This document shows, in pieces, positions 1-9,121 of a DNA stretch of 46,809 bases; position 1 is the stretch's first letter; each line of letters starts with the position of its first letter. The notes beneath the pieces are model-generated. The model saw only the letters and a program-made list of their open reading frames with translations, ran no database searches and had not been told where the DNA came from. This stretch comes from Cyanobium sp. CH-040. GTDB lineage: Bacteria; Cyanobacteriota; Cyanobacteriia; PCC-6307; Cyanobiaceae. The translations under genes and the position numbers were made by a program. The stretch covers positions 1 to 46,809 of the forward strand of contig NZ_JAGQCJ010000019.1 of assembly GCF_024346135.1 (NCBI RefSeq), given 5' to 3'.

Positions 1-103
1 CTCCCGGTCCCGCAGGCCCCGCGCTTCACGGCACACTCAGCTCCGCCTCCAACCACCCTCTCAGGTGACCCTCGGCTCGCTTCGCTCCCGCTTGCGCAGT
101 CCA

Positions 104-132
104 ATACTGTAGCACCCGCTGCATCACCGCAA
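104..132 (-). promoter_or_regulatory. candidate sigma-70 promoter reading out of the left edge
   Basis: On the minus strand a TTGCGG element (complement of 127-132) is separated by 17 bases from CAGTAT (complement of 104-109). Spacing is ideal and the hexamers are each moderately close to consensus. It would drive a gene lying left of the window. The 231 bases before tyrS contain no convincing coding frame. This is inferred from motif shape only. Confidence 0.3.
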
Positions 133-231
133 ACCCTTGACCAACCGCCCGGTGACGAGCGACCGGCCAGGCCAAAGGCGGCGCCGGAGACCGGGAGGCA
201 GACCAGGAAGGCGGCAGGAGCGCAGCCTGCT

Positions 232-1566
232 TCAGACCTGCTGGACCAGCCGCCGGAAGGTCTTCCTGCCCAGCTGGAGCACCTTGCCCTCCAGCTCAGA
301 GGCGCTGTTGAACTCAAGGTTCGGGTCGACGAGCTTCTCGCCATCGAGGCGCACGCCACCGCCCTGGATCTGCCTGCGGGCCTCACTGCTGCTGGAGCAC
401 AGGCCCACGGCGCTGAGCAGGTAGAAGGCCTTGGCAGGGAAGGTGACCGCAGCGAGTGAGGCCTCGGGCACATCCGCTTCAGCGGCACCAGCCCCACCCG
501 TTCCCGCCACCAGACGTGCGGCATCGGTCTGGGCCTGCCGAGCCGCCGTCTCGCCGTGCCTGAGCCGGGTGATCTCCAGGGCCATGGCCTTCTGACGCTC
601 CCTCGGGTTCTCCGGAAGGCGGGCCAGATCGAGGTCTGTGAGCAGCGTGAGGTAGTCGTTCACCACGGCATCGGGCACCTTCTCGAGCTTCGAGTACATC
701 GACAGCGGGTCCTCGAGCAGGCCCACGGTGTTGCCGAGGCTCTTGCTCATCTTCTGAACGCCGTCGAGCCCCGGAAGGATCGGCAGCAGCAGGCCGAACT
801 GGGGGCGATGGCCGAAGTGGCGCTGCAGATCGCGGCCCATGGCCACGTTGAACTTCTGGTCAGTGCCGCCGAGCTCCACATCGGCCTGCACCTGCACCGA
901 GTCATAGCCCTGCAGGAGGGGATAGAGAAACTCGTGCAGGGAGATGGGCGTGCCGGATCCGTAACGCCTGGCGAAGTCCTCCTTGGCGAGCATCTGGCTC
1001 ACCGTGCTGATCCCCAGCAGCTCAACCACCCGGGGGAGATCCAGACGAGCCAGCCACTCGCTGTTGCGACGCACTTCCAGCCGGCCCGGCGTGCGGAAAT
1101 CGAGCAGGGCTCGCGCGGGATCCTGCCCCTGCCCCAGCTGGGCCAGATAGGTGGACGCGTTGGCCTCCACCTCCTCGGCGGAGAGCTGCACGCGGGTCGT
1201 GCTCTTGCCGGTGGGATCGCCGATCCGCGCCGTGAAGTCGCCGATGATGAGCACGGCCGTGTGGCCGGCATCCTGGAAGGCCCGCAGCTTGCGGAAGAGC
1301 AGGGAATGGCCGAGATGGATGTCGGCGCCGGTGGGGTCGATGCCCAGCTTGACGCGCAGAGGCCGTTGCCTGGCCTCGGCCTCGGCAAGACGGGCGGCCA
1401 GTGACTGATCGGCGCTGACGTCCTGATCGGCGCTGGCCTGAGCGTCCCGGCAGGGGAAGAGGTCGGCCACCCCACGCTGCAGCCAGGCCGGCAGGGACTC
1501 GCCGCTGACGGCAGATGCTGGTGACACGGCAGCGACGGGGCCGGGTGTCTCGGTGCCTGGGTTCAT
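232..1566 (-). CDS. tyrS: tyrosyl-tRNA synthetase
   Basis: Charges tRNA-Tyr with tyrosine in the cytoplasm. The class I signatures are present: an HLGH form of the HIGH motif at residues 84-87 and KMSKS at 272-276. The C-terminus (about residues 380-444) is an S4-like RNA-binding domain. The 444-residue frame is longer than the usual 400-430 because of a roughly 25-residue Ala/Pro/Gly-rich N-terminus before the LPAWLQRG segment, so the true start may be further in (a GTG lies at codon 21). It lies 55 bases downstream of a DUF1825 gene on the same strand and may be cotranscribed with it. Confidence 0.96.
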   Translation of the reverse strand: MNPGTETPGPVAAVSPASAVSGESLPAWLQRGVADLFPCRDAQASADQDVSADQSLAARLAEAEARQRPLRVKLGIDPTGADIHLGHSLLFRKLRAFQDAGHTAVLIIGDFTARIGDPTGKSTTRVQLSAEEVEANASTYLAQLGQGQDPARALLDFRTPGRLEVRRNSEWLARLDLPRVVELLGISTVSQMLAKEDFARRYGSGTPISLHEFLYPLLQGYDSVQVQADVELGGTDQKFNVAMGRDLQRHFGHRPQFGLLLPILPGLDGVQKMSKSLGNTVGLLEDPLSMYSKLEKVPDAVVNDYLTLLTDLDLARLPENPRERQKAMALEITRLRHGETAARQAQTDAARLVAGTGGAGAAEADVPEASLAAVTFPAKAFYLLSAVGLCSSSSEARRQIQGGGVRLDGEKLVDPNLEFNSASELEGKVLQLGRKTFRRLVQQV

Positions 1567-1621
1567 GGGCCCGGCGGGTGCGGCTGCAGCCGCTGATGGT
1601 AGGCAGACGCTGGTGAGCGGC

Positions 1622-1945
1622 TCAGGGCTCCTGCTCGAGCTGGCTCTTCATGCGCTCGAGGGTCTGATGCATCTGATGGAACATCGTTTCGGGCGTGAGG
1701 CCGAACTGCCCGAGCTGCGTGCGCAGCTGCTCCACCGTGAGCTTGGCCTGGAAATCCTCGGAGAGTTCAAAGCGCTTCATGAACACGCGATAGCGGTCCA
1801 TGACGTCTTCCATGCGCTCGATGTAGAGCTTCTTGCCCTCACGATCGAACTTTCCGTATTCGCTACCCAGCTGCATCAGCTGCTGGTAGTCGCCGAACAG
1901 GCGCTTGGCCTCATCCTGAACGATCTGGGAGTCGAAAAAGGCCAT
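1622..1945 (-). CDS. DUF1825 family protein
   Basis: A 107-residue soluble, charged, mostly helical protein. It matches my memory of the cyanobacterial DUF1825 family, whose members begin MAFFDS and have no assigned function. The open frame continues 40 codons upstream to 2065, but those codons look non-coding and the ATG at 1945 gives the family's N-terminus. It lies immediately upstream of tyrS on the same strand and is divergent from the LuxR-type regulator at 2089. There is no signal peptide or membrane segment. Confidence 0.85.
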   Translation of the reverse strand: MAFFDSQIVQDEAKRLFGDYQQLMQLGSEYGKFDREGKKLYIERMEDVMDRYRVFMKRFELSEDFQAKLTVEQLRTQLGQFGLTPETMFHQMHQTLERMKSQLEQEP

Positions 1946-2088
1946 CAGCCCAAGGCCTGGGAAGCGCTGGGTCTGATTCTGAACACCCAGGTGGGCGGCA
2001 GCGAGTGCGGAAAGGCGTAACAGCCCGAACCAGCCTGCTGACAGGCGGCGCTGTAGGGCCCACATTGAGAGGTACCCATGCCGCTGCC

Positions 2089-2811
2089 GTGCAGCTCGTG
2101 GACCTCACACCCATCCTGGCCCAGTTCCAGGAGAATGCCAGCCGCAGCCGCGAGCTCCTGCGCGATGCACGGCTGGTGTTCTGCCTGGGAAACCGGGCGA
2201 TGCTCAGCCTCCTGGCCGGCCAGGCCATGCCCTCGGCCCGGGTTCTCGGGGCCTTCACCACAGCCCCGGAAGCCCGTGGGGCGGTGGCCCATGAACGGCC
2301 GGGGCTGCTGGTGATCAGCGACGTGCTCGAAGAGGGGGACGGCATCGAAACGGCGGTCAGCCTCAAGGCGTGCCACCCGGACCTGCACGTGCTGCTGCTC
2401 ATCCACCGGCAACATCGGCTGCATGCCATCCGCCGGGCGATCCAGGGCGACTGTGACGGGCTGGTGCTGGAGTCGAGTTTCGGCACCGGCGCCCTGCTGA
2501 CCGCCCTGCAGGTGGTGAACGGGGGCGGCATCTTCATCGACCGTCCGCTGCGCCGGGAATTCCGCCGCGGTCATGAATCCGGGGGACCGCTGCAACCCTT
2601 GAGTGAACGGGAGCTCCAGGTGCTCACCCTGGCGGCCAACGGACGGAAAAATGCCGAGATCGGCAGAACCCTGTTCCTGTCGGCGGAAACGGTGAAGACC
2701 CATCTGGGCAACGCACTCGTGAAGCTGCCGGCCCGCGATCGCACCCATGCCGCGGTGCTGGGGCTGCGCTGGGGTCTGATCGACTGGCCGGAGGTGGAAC
2801 CCTGCCGCTAG
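2089..2811 (+). CDS. LuxR/NarL-type transcriptional regulator with degenerate receiver
   Basis: About 240 residues. The C-terminal third is a LuxR/GerE helix-turn-helix (LSERELQVLTLAANG followed by IGRTLFLSAETVKTHL), so it should bind DNA. The N-terminal half resembles a receiver domain: an Asp sits in the ISDVLEEGDG segment at the phospho-acceptor position, but the conserved Lys near the end of the domain appears replaced (DGLVLES). I infer phosphorylation may be altered or absent. Start is uncertain: in-frame GTGs at 2005 and 2089 are available. A GAGAGG at 2067-2072 fits an out-of-frame ATG at 2078 better. It is divergent from DUF1825 and has no adjacent kinase. Confidence 0.82.
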   Translation: MQLVDLTPILAQFQENASRSRELLRDARLVFCLGNRAMLSLLAGQAMPSARVLGAFTTAPEARGAVAHERPGLLVISDVLEEGDGIETAVSLKACHPDLHVLLLIHRQHRLHAIRRAIQGDCDGLVLESSFGTGALLTALQVVNGGGIFIDRPLRREFRRGHESGGPLQPLSERELQVLTLAANGRKNAEIGRTLFLSAETVKTHLGNALVKLPARDRTHAAVLGLRWGLIDWPEVEPCR

Positions 2812-2845
2812 GTTCGACTGACGGCTGCGACCCGGCATCTTCCCC

Positions 2846-3553
2846 ATGGCCAGGCGGCACTGGCTGGATCCACTGGCACGGCAGCTGCTGATCGCCAGCG
2901 GACAGCTGCCTGCGCCCCCGGCTGCCCGCCCCTCTCCGGCTTCGCCGGGGCGGACATCTTCAACCCCTGAACCGCAGGCAGCGGACCACCAGGACGGGAT
3001 CGAGCGCGATCTCCTGGAGATGAAGCTGCGCCAAGACCCCTCGCGGCCGCTCGGCAGCGCGATGGAGGTGAGGCTCGCCGCCGAACTGGGGTGGCGGCTG
3101 GATGTGAACAGGGCCAGCGCCAGCGACTGGCTGCGCCTGCCCGGCATCCGGCAGGACCAGGTGGATCTGCTGCTCCGGCTGCAGGCCGGGGGGGTGCAGC
3201 TCAGCGGCTTTGACGACCTGCAACGGCTGCTGGAGTTGCCGCCGGTGCTGCTCGAGAGCTGGATGCCGGTGCTGGTGTTCCGTTGGTATGGGGAAACGGC
3301 GGCGCCACTCGCCCCGTCTGTGCGGGTTGACCTGAACCGCGCCGGACAGGCCCAGCTGGAACGGCTGGGCCTGTCCGCGGAACGCGGGGAACGGCTGCTG
3401 CGGGAGCGGACGCGCAGGCCCTTCCGCGATCTGGCCGACCTGCAGGAGCGGCTTCAGCTCCCGCCCGACCTGGTGGAGAGCTGGATCGGCAAGGTGATGT
3501 TCAGTCCGGCCACCCCTGGCCCGGAGCTGCCGCCGGCCCGCCGCACCCCGTGA
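2846..3553 (+). CDS. helix-hairpin-helix (ComEA-like) DNA-binding protein
   Basis: A 235-residue protein with two ComEA-type helix-hairpin-helix units. The first begins near residue 86 (LDVNRASASDWLRLPGI) and the second near residue 160 (VDLNRAGQAQLERLGL). Each is followed by a conserved D-DLQ-L-LPP segment, so the two units look like an internal duplication. The N-terminus is Ala/Pro-rich and without a clear signal peptide, unlike the secreted ComEA of DNA uptake. The stop overlaps the GTG start of the GIY-YIG gene by four bases, implying translational coupling. Nonspecific DNA binding is the expected activity; the biological role is unknown. Confidence 0.8.
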   Translation: MARRHWLDPLARQLLIASGQLPAPPAARPSPASPGRTSSTPEPQAADHQDGIERDLLEMKLRQDPSRPLGSAMEVRLAAELGWRLDVNRASASDWLRLPGIRQDQVDLLLRLQAGGVQLSGFDDLQRLLELPPVLLESWMPVLVFRWYGETAAPLAPSVRVDLNRAGQAQLERLGLSAERGERLLRERTRRPFRDLADLQERLQLPPDLVESWIGKVMFSPATPGPELPPARRTP

Positions 3554-4218
3554 GTCGCGGCACGTCATGGGACAGACAGGAGCGGAAGACGTACCGGCCG
3601 CGACAGGGAGAGCTCTTCCCTCCTTCAGCCGCTCTGGGGGCAGGATCCATGGCCGGCGAAGAGTTGCCACTGCTCAGGCGCCAGCTGGAGGGCTGGCGGA
3701 TGGCGCTGCGCCGCCACCAGGCCCCCCTGTTCGCGGCCGGCGCTGACCGGAGCGTCGACCAGCCCCTTCAGGGAGCGCTGTTCGAGACCGGCTGCACGGC
3801 GCGGACCCAGGCCGCAGAGGGGATCCACCCCCTCCAGTTGCGGGCCCAGCCCCTGAGCTTCTGGCGCTGGCCGGATCCACCCCAACGGGGGGCGGCGCTG
3901 TACTTCGTGCTGGACAGCGTGCCGGTGGGAACGGCGCATGACCCGCAGCCCGTGCTGCTCTATGTGGGCGAGACAGGCCGGGCGGATCGGCGCTGGAAGG
4001 CTGAGCACGACTGCAAGCACTACCTGGCGGCCTACAGCGAGGCGCTGGCCCGGGCCGGGCTGGCCAGCAGGCTGAACATCCGCTTCTGGCTGGACGCTCC
4101 CAGCGGCAGCCGCGAACGGCGGGCCCTGGAACAGGCCCTGATCCGGCGCTGGCTGCCGCCCTTCAACAAGGAGACCCGCCAGCGCTGGGGAACACCCTTC
4201 ACGGCAGAACCGGACTGA
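3550..4218 (+). CDS. GIY-YIG family nuclease
   Basis: A 222-residue protein starting at a GTG that overlaps the preceding stop (GTGA). The C-terminal half carries a GIY-YIG-like fold: ALYFVLD stands for the GIY strand and LLYVGET for the YIG strand. These are followed by a basic RRWKAEH helix and a LEQALIRRWLPPFN segment whose Glu is the likely metal ligand. The N-terminal 100 residues are not recognised. Known members cut DNA using one divalent metal. Pairing with an HhH protein recalls UvrC, which carries both in one chain. Confidence 0.82.
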   Translation: MSRGTSWDRQERKTYRPRQGELFPPSAALGAGSMAGEELPLLRRQLEGWRMALRRHQAPLFAAGADRSVDQPLQGALFETGCTARTQAAEGIHPLQLRAQPLSFWRWPDPPQRGAALYFVLDSVPVGTAHDPQPVLLYVGETGRADRRWKAEHDCKHYLAAYSEALARAGLASRLNIRFWLDAPSGSRERRALEQALIRRWLPPFNKETRQRWGTPFTAEPD

Positions 4219-4256
4219 GCGATCTGGCTACGATCGCGGCCCATCCGGCGGTTGCC

Positions 4257-5774
4257 ATGGAGTTTCGCTGCATCCCCGACGAGCTCGCTGCCGCCCTGAA
4301 CCAGTGGAGCGGAGACACCCTGGCGGTAGGGCTGTTCGCGAAAGCCGAGGAACGTCCGGACCATCCCCTGTGGTCCCAGCTGATCGGCGCCTGCGGCGAG
4401 GAGCTGCAGCAGAGGCTCGAGCAACGGCGCTTCAAGGCCAAGCCAGGGGAGTGCCTCACCCTGGATCGCCTGGGGGCCAGCCCACGCACGCTGATCCTGG
4501 CGGGACTGGGCGATCCGGCCGACTTCGACCTCGACGCGCTGCGGGGTGCGGCAGCGGCGGCAGCCCGCGCTGCGCAGGCCGCCGGGGCAGAGCAACTGGC
4601 CCTGGCCCTGCCCGTGGAAGCCCTGGCCACTTCCACGGCAGCCCGGGCGATCGCCGAGGCCGTGCGGCTGAGCCTCTACAGCGACCAGCGCTTCAAGAGT
4701 GAACCCGACCCGAAGTCCCCGCCGGCCGTGGTGAGCCTGATCGGTCTGCCGGCAGGCGCCGACGAGGCCCTGGCCCAGGTGCCGGGCATCTGCGCCGGCG
4801 TGGAACTGGCCCGTGAACTCGTGGCGGCCCCCCCCAACGTGGCCACCCCTCAGCATCTGGCCGACACCGCCGCCCGGATCGCCGCCGACCATGGTCTTGA
4901 GCTGAAGGTGCTGGAACGGGAGGACTGCCGGGAGCTCGGCATGGGTGCCTACCTGGGAGTGGCTCAGGGATCGGATCTCCCCCCCAAGTTCATCCACCTC
5001 ACCTACCGACCCTCCGGCGGAGCCTCACGACGTGTGGCTCTGGTGGGCAAGGGGCTCACCTTCGACTCCGGCGGGTACAACCTCAAGACCGCCGGCTCCC
5101 AGATCGAGATGATGAAATACGACATGGGTGGCAGCGCCGCCGTGCTGGGGGCTGCCCGTGCCATCGGCGAACTGCGGCCGGAGGGCGTTGAGGTGCACGT
5201 GATCGTGGCGGCCTGCGAAAACATGATCAGCGGGGGGGCCCTGCACCCCGGCGCCATCATCACGGCCTCCAACGGCAAGACCATCGAGATCAACAACACC
5301 GACGCCGAGGGGCGGCTGACCCTCGCCGACGCTCTGGTGTACGCCTGCAAACTCGATCCCGACGCCGTGGTGGACCTGGCCACCCTCACCGGAGCCTGCG
5401 TGATCGCCCTGGGAGAGGAGATGGCGGGTCTGTGGAGCAGCAGCGAAGACCTGGGCAGAGCTCTCCAGGCCGCCGCCGCCGCGGGGGGCGAGGCGCTCTG
5501 GCCGATGCCGCTGCGCGCGTCCTACAAGGCCGGGCTGAAGAGTCCGGTGGCCGACCTGAAGAACACCGGTCCCCGGCCCGGGGGCTCGATCACCGCCGCC
5601 CTGTTCCTGCAGGACTTCGTGCCCGGGGGCCTTCCCTGGGCACACCTGGACATCGCCGGCACGGTGTGGAGCGACAAGGGCCGGGGACTCGACCCTGCCG
5701 GGGCCACGGGGTTCGGGGTGCGCACCCTGGTGAACTGGATCTGCGCCGGCGCCCCGCTGAGCCCACAGCCCTAG
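4257..5774 (+). CDS. pepA: leucyl aminopeptidase (M17)
   Basis: A 505-residue cytosolic M17 aminopeptidase that removes N-terminal residues from peptides using two metal ions. The C-terminal catalytic domain shows the family metal and active-site segments LVGKGLTFDSGGYNLK, MKYDMGGSAA and NTDAEGRLTLADAL, in the expected order and spacing. The N-terminal 160 residues form the smaller regulatory domain. Length is normal for the family. It follows the GIY-YIG gene after 38 bases on the same strand. Confidence 0.97.
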   Translation: MEFRCIPDELAAALNQWSGDTLAVGLFAKAEERPDHPLWSQLIGACGEELQQRLEQRRFKAKPGECLTLDRLGASPRTLILAGLGDPADFDLDALRGAAAAAARAAQAAGAEQLALALPVEALATSTAARAIAEAVRLSLYSDQRFKSEPDPKSPPAVVSLIGLPAGADEALAQVPGICAGVELARELVAAPPNVATPQHLADTAARIAADHGLELKVLEREDCRELGMGAYLGVAQGSDLPPKFIHLTYRPSGGASRRVALVGKGLTFDSGGYNLKTAGSQIEMMKYDMGGSAAVLGAARAIGELRPEGVEVHVIVAACENMISGGALHPGAIITASNGKTIEINNTDAEGRLTLADALVYACKLDPDAVVDLATLTGACVIALGEEMAGLWSSSEDLGRALQAAAAAGGEALWPMPLRASYKAGLKSPVADLKNTGPRPGGSITAALFLQDFVPGGLPWAHLDIAGTVWSDKGRGLDPAGATGFGVRTLVNWICAGAPLSPQP

Positions 5775-5816
5775 GTTGGCCTCACCGCCACGCCACCCTC
5801 CTCGAGCCCTGTTCCC

Positions 5817-6101
5817 ATGGCCGTCAAGAAGATCCGCTGGTACGTGAAGGCTCAGCTGGGGGTGCTGCTCCTGCCGGCCGGTCTGTGCCTGTTCGGCGAG
5901 GCCGTGATCCGCAAGGGACTCGAGGAACTGATCAAACGCACCGAGCTGGCCGCCGGGGCCGGCGGGACCGTGCCGATGAAGCTGCTGCAGGCCCCCGGAC
6001 CGTGGTTCTGGTACGGCACCTTCGGGCTCATCCTCATCAACGCCGGGGTTGGCCTGATGGTCGAGAGCGGACTGCTGCGGGGGTATCCACGCCAGAACTG
6101 A
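5817..6101 (+). CDS. small two-helix membrane protein, conserved hypothetical
   Basis: A 94-residue protein with two predicted membrane segments, about residues 11-30 (QLGVLLLPAGLCLFGEAVI) and 65-84 (WFWYGTFGLILINAGVGLMV). A hydrophilic loop of about 30 residues separates them. The ATG is preceded by the TCCC run common before starts here and the second codon is GCC. I do not recognise a named family and propose no function. It sits 42 bases after pepA and converges with the small gene at 6136. Confidence 0.75.
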   Translation: MAVKKIRWYVKAQLGVLLLPAGLCLFGEAVIRKGLEELIKRTELAAGAGGTVPMKLLQAPGPWFWYGTFGLILINAGVGLMVESGLLRGYPRQN

Positions 6102-6119
6102 CGCCCCGTCGTGGAGGCT

Positions 6120-6153
6120 CAGGAGGCAGTGCTGCTCAGGCGGCAGTGCTGCT
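6120..6153. repeat. 17-bp tandem duplication across a stop codon
   Basis: Two adjacent 17-base units (6120-6136 and 6137-6153) differ at a single position. The stop codon of the minus-strand gene at 6136-6339 lies at the junction. Because 17 is not a multiple of three, the duplication changes the reading frame of the gene's tail. Confidence 0.8.
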
Positions 6154-6339
6154 CAGCCGGCCGGACGGCCGCAGGCTGGCGAGCAGATCCTCCGGGGCTT
6201 CAAGGGCATGAATCTGCCAGCGGGCCCTGTCACTGCACAGGGGCAGCAGCCGATCGAGATCGTCGGCAGCCTGCTTGGGGCTCTGGTAGGGGCCCACGTG
6301 CCTGGTCTGCAGGCCGTCTCGGATGGTCAGCAGATACAT
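6136..6339 (-). CDS. small conserved hypothetical protein
   Basis: A 67-residue protein starting MYLLTIRDG at the ATG at 6339. The frame stays open to 6432 but those upstream codons overlap the end of msrA and are Pro-rich and non-coding in look. A compact alpha/beta shape is suggested by the opening strand, the QTRHVGPYQSP turn and a helix QAADDLDRLL. No family is recognised. It is the last gene of the minus-strand run and its final residues fall in a 17-bp tandem duplication. Confidence 0.65.
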   Translation of the reverse strand: MYLLTIRDGLQTRHVGPYQSPKQAADDLDRLLPLCSDRARWQIHALEAPEDLLASLRPSGRLSSTAA

Positions 6340-6367
6340 ATGAACCCTGCACTGCGCAGGTTCCACG

Positions 6368-7099
6368 CTAACCGCGCGAACCGGATGGGCCAAGGGGCGC
6401 GGCCCAGGGACGGGAGGAACGGGCCCGCGCACCCCACACGGCCTCCAGACGCCGATCGCGCCCGCAGGCCCAGCGGTAGTAGCCGTAGCGGATCGGATTG
6501 CGCTCGGCGTAGTTCTGATGGTGCTCTTCCGCCGGCCAGAACCGGCTCAGAGGACGGATCTCCACCTTCAACGCCGACTCCGGGAGGCCCAGCTCCTGGG
6601 AGGCGGAGCTGCGGCTGGCGAGGGCCAGGCGCCGCTGCTCCGCATCGGCGGTGAAGATCACCGGGCGGTAGGAGTCACCCCGATCGCAGAACTGGCCGCC
6701 GCCGTCGAGGGGATCCACATTGCGCCAGTAGGCGCGCAGGATGGTCTCGTAGCTGACCGCTCCGGGATCGAAGCGCACGCGCACGCTCTCCTGATGGCCG
6801 CTGCCGCCGGTGGACACCTGGCGATAGGTGGGCCGTGCCAGGCGGCCGCCGCTGTAGCCGCTCTCCACGTCGACGACGCCGCTGAGGGAGTCCAGATCGT
6901 GCTCCAGACACCAGAAGCAGCCCCCGGCCAGCACCGCCTCGCCGGAGGGGGAGCCAGGCCCGGCGGCCCAGGCGGCCGGCGGCCAGCTGCTCAGGCCGGC
7001 GATCAGCACAAGCAGAGAGGCGAGAGCCACCAACCAGCGCCGGGCCGGTGCCGGTGCCTGACTCTGCCGGGGGTCTGAAGCGGACGGCAGGGGGATCAC
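6368..7099 (-). CDS. msrA: exported peptide-methionine (S)-S-oxide reductase
   Basis: Reduces the S epimer of methionine sulfoxide in proteins. The catalytic motif GCFWC is at about residues 60-64 and the substrate-pocket EEHHQNY motif is near the C-terminus. Residues 20-46 form an Arg-Arg start, a hydrophobic stretch and an AWAA cleavage-like end, so the enzyme is probably exported to the periplasm or thylakoid lumen. The GTG start at 7099 overlaps the lpxB stop by four bases (GTGA). A much longer frame to 7501 is a readthrough over lpxB and is not real. Confidence 0.93.
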   Translation of the reverse strand: MIPLPSASDPRQSQAPAPARRWLVALASLLVLIAGLSSWPPAAWAAGPGSPSGEAVLAGGCFWCLEHDLDSLSGVVDVESGYSGGRLARPTYRQVSTGGSGHQESVRVRFDPGAVSYETILRAYWRNVDPLDGGGQFCDRGDSYRPVIFTADAEQRRLALASRSSASQELGLPESALKVEIRPLSRFWPAEEHHQNYAERNPIRYGYYRWACGRDRRLEAVWGARARSSRPWAAPLGPSGSRG

Positions 7100-8310
7100 G
7101 GCGTGGCAGCGGAGCGGGCTGCCGGCCAGCCTGCCTCCACCTGATCGAGAATGGCGGCGGCGGCGCGGTCGGTGACGCCGGGCTCCCCCAGCTGACGACG
7201 GAGGCGCCGGTAGCCCTCGAGCATGGCCAGCCGCTGCGGGCTGCCATCCTCCAGCAGCGGCAGCGCCTGTTCGACGATCGCCGCGGGATGGAGGGCCTCC
7301 TGGAGGAGTTCGGGAACCAGCCGCTCGCCAAGCACCAGGTTGACCGGCGAGATATGGGGCACGCTGAAGCGGAGCAGATGGCGAGCCACGAAGGCCGTGA
7401 GCCAGCTGACGCGATACACCACCACCTGGGGCACGCCCCGCAGAGCCAGCTCCAGGTTCACGGTGCCGGACTTGGCCAGGGCCAGGTCGGCTGCCGCGCA
7501 CAACAGCGGCTTGAGCCGGTCGGCATCGGCTGCCGAGACGACGGTCGCCCGCAGGCCGGCCCGCTCGAGCTGGTGGTTCAGCCGGACCTCGAAACCCGCC
7601 AGGCCCGCCGGCACCAGCACCTGCAGATGGGGTTGCCGGCGCTGCAGCTCAGCCGCGGCAGCAACCAGATGGGGCAGGAGGTAGTGCAGTTCCTGACGGC
7701 GTGAGGCCGGCATCAGCAGCAGCACCGGCGCCTCGCGATCCAGGCCCAGCTCAGCGCAAGCCTGATCGCGGCCGGGCGGGTCGCCGATGGTGTCGAGCAG
7801 AGGATGGCCCACGTAGGTGACATTGGCTCCCCGGCAGCGGTAGTAGCGGGCCTCTTCCTGGAAGATCGCCAGGATCTGATTGGTGAAGCGGATCAGATTG
7901 GTGCGTCCCTCGGAACCGAACTTGAAGGCCCATTCCTGGGGAGCGATGTAGTAGGTGATGGGAACCTGCGGGAAACGGCGCTTGGTGCGCAGCCCGAGGT
8001 TGACGTTGGGCCCCATGTAGTCGATCAGCACGACGCCATCGGGAGGCTGCTGGAGAAACCAGCGCCTCAGGCGGCGCTGCAGGCGCAGGGTGGGAAGCAG
8101 AAAAGGGATCGCCTCCCACAGACCGATGGCCCCCATGCGGGTGGTGTCGGCCAGCAGCTGGGCGCCGGCCCGCTGCATGCGCTCGCCGCCCAGGGCGAGC
8201 ACCTGCAGCGCCAGGCCCCGGCGCCGGGCCTCACGGTGCAGGGCCTCCACCAGCAGGGAGCCCTGCAGATCCCCGGACACCTCGCCGGTGCTGACCAGCA
8301 GGCGGAGCAT
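7096..8310 (-). CDS. lpxB: lipid-A-disaccharide synthase
   Basis: A 404-residue glycosyltransferase that joins UDP-2,3-diacylglucosamine to lipid X, giving the lipid A disaccharide. The N-terminus shows the family STGEVSGD signature, and the C-terminal half has the [15 protein letters not shown] nucleotide-sugar site. Its ATG shares one base with the lpxA stop (TGATG), so translation of the two is probably coupled. It acts as a peripheral inner-membrane enzyme. Confidence 0.97.
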   Translation of the reverse strand: MLRLLVSTGEVSGDLQGSLLVEALHREARRRGLALQVLALGGERMQRAGAQLLADTTRMGAIGLWEAIPFLLPTLRLQRRLRRWFLQQPPDGVVLIDYMGPNVNLGLRTKRRFPQVPITYYIAPQEWAFKFGSEGRTNLIRFTNQILAIFQEEARYYRCRGANVTYVGHPLLDTIGDPPGRDQACAELGLDREAPVLLLMPASRRQELHYLLPHLVAAAAELQRRQPHLQVLVPAGLAGFEVRLNHQLERAGLRATVVSAADADRLKPLLCAAADLALAKSGTVNLELALRGVPQVVVYRVSWLTAFVARHLLRFSVPHISPVNLVLGERLVPELLQEALHPAAIVEQALPLLEDGSPQRLAMLEGYRRLRRQLGEPGVTDRAAAAILDQVEAGWPAARSAATP

Positions 8311-9116
8311 CAGCGGCTCCCCGGAATCGGCCCGCGCCGCCCCTCGGCCACGGAGGCCTCCAGAAACGCCACCAGCTCCTCGGCTGCGGCCGTGAGTGGC
8401 TGCCCCCGCAGCTGGGCCAGGGACTCCGCCAGGGTGAGCCGGCTGCGGTAGATCAGCATCCAGGCCCGCTTGAGATCCTCCAGCTGACGCCCGTCATCGC
8501 GGGCCGCGAGACCACTGCGCTGCAGACCGATGCGGTTGAGTGCCCGAACCCGGGCCGGGTGACCTTCCACGGTGCTGAACGGGGGCACATCGCGCTCGAT
8601 GCGGCTCATGCCGCCCACCATCGCCAGGGTGCCGACGTGCACGAACTGGTGAATCCCCAGCATGCCGCCGATCACCGCACGATCGCCGATCTCCACGTGG
8701 CCGGCCACGGCCACCCCGTTGGCGATCACGATGCGGTCACCGAGCACGCAGTTGTGACCGAGATGGCTGTAGGCCATCAGCAGGTTGCCGCTGCCGATCC
8801 GCGTCACCTGCTCGCCCCGGGTGGCGCGATTGATGGTCACGCACTCGCGGATGGTGTTGTCATCGCCGAGCACCACCCCGGTGGGATCGCCGGTGTATTT
8901 GAGATCCTGGGGCTCCAGACCGATGCAGGCCCCGGGGAAGAGTCGGTTGCCGCTGCCCATGCTGACGCGGCCTTCCAGCACCACATGGGGGCCGATGCGG
9001 CAATCCGGGCCGATGCGCACCTGGGGACCGATCACGGCATAGGGACCGACCTCGACACCGCTGGCCAGCTCGGCCCGCGGATCGACAACCGCCGTGGGGT
9101 GGATGCTGGTGGACAT
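8310..9116 (-). CDS. lpxA: UDP-N-acetylglucosamine acyltransferase
   Basis: Catalyses the first step of lipid A synthesis, transfer of a hydroxyacyl chain from ACP to UDP-GlcNAc. The N-terminal two thirds is a left-handed beta helix of hexapeptide repeats, beginning [19 protein letters not shown]. The C-terminal helical domain follows from about residue 190. At 268 residues the length is normal. It lies five bases after fabZ and overlaps lpxB by one base. Confidence 0.97.
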   Translation of the reverse strand: MSTSIHPTAVVDPRAELASGVEVGPYAVIGPQVRIGPDCRIGPHVVLEGRVSMGSGNRLFPGACIGLEPQDLKYTGDPTGVVLGDDNTIRECVTINRATRGEQVTRIGSGNLLMAYSHLGHNCVLGDRIVIANGVAVAGHVEIGDRAVIGGMLGIHQFVHVGTLAMVGGMSRIERDVPPFSTVEGHPARVRALNRIGLQRSGLAARDDGRQLEDLKRAWMLIYRSRLTLAESLAQLRGQPLTAAAEELVAFLEASVAEGRRGPIPGSR

Positions 9117-9121
9117 GGCCG

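Noticed and set aside
1-231. coding or RNA gene at the left edge
   Set aside because: No tRNA fold or convincing coding frame was found; only a possible promoter at 104-132.
7099-7501. N-terminal extension of MsrA
   Set aside because: It lies wholly inside lpxB and is Arg/Gly/Pro-rich; the GTG at 7099 gives a normal exported MsrA.
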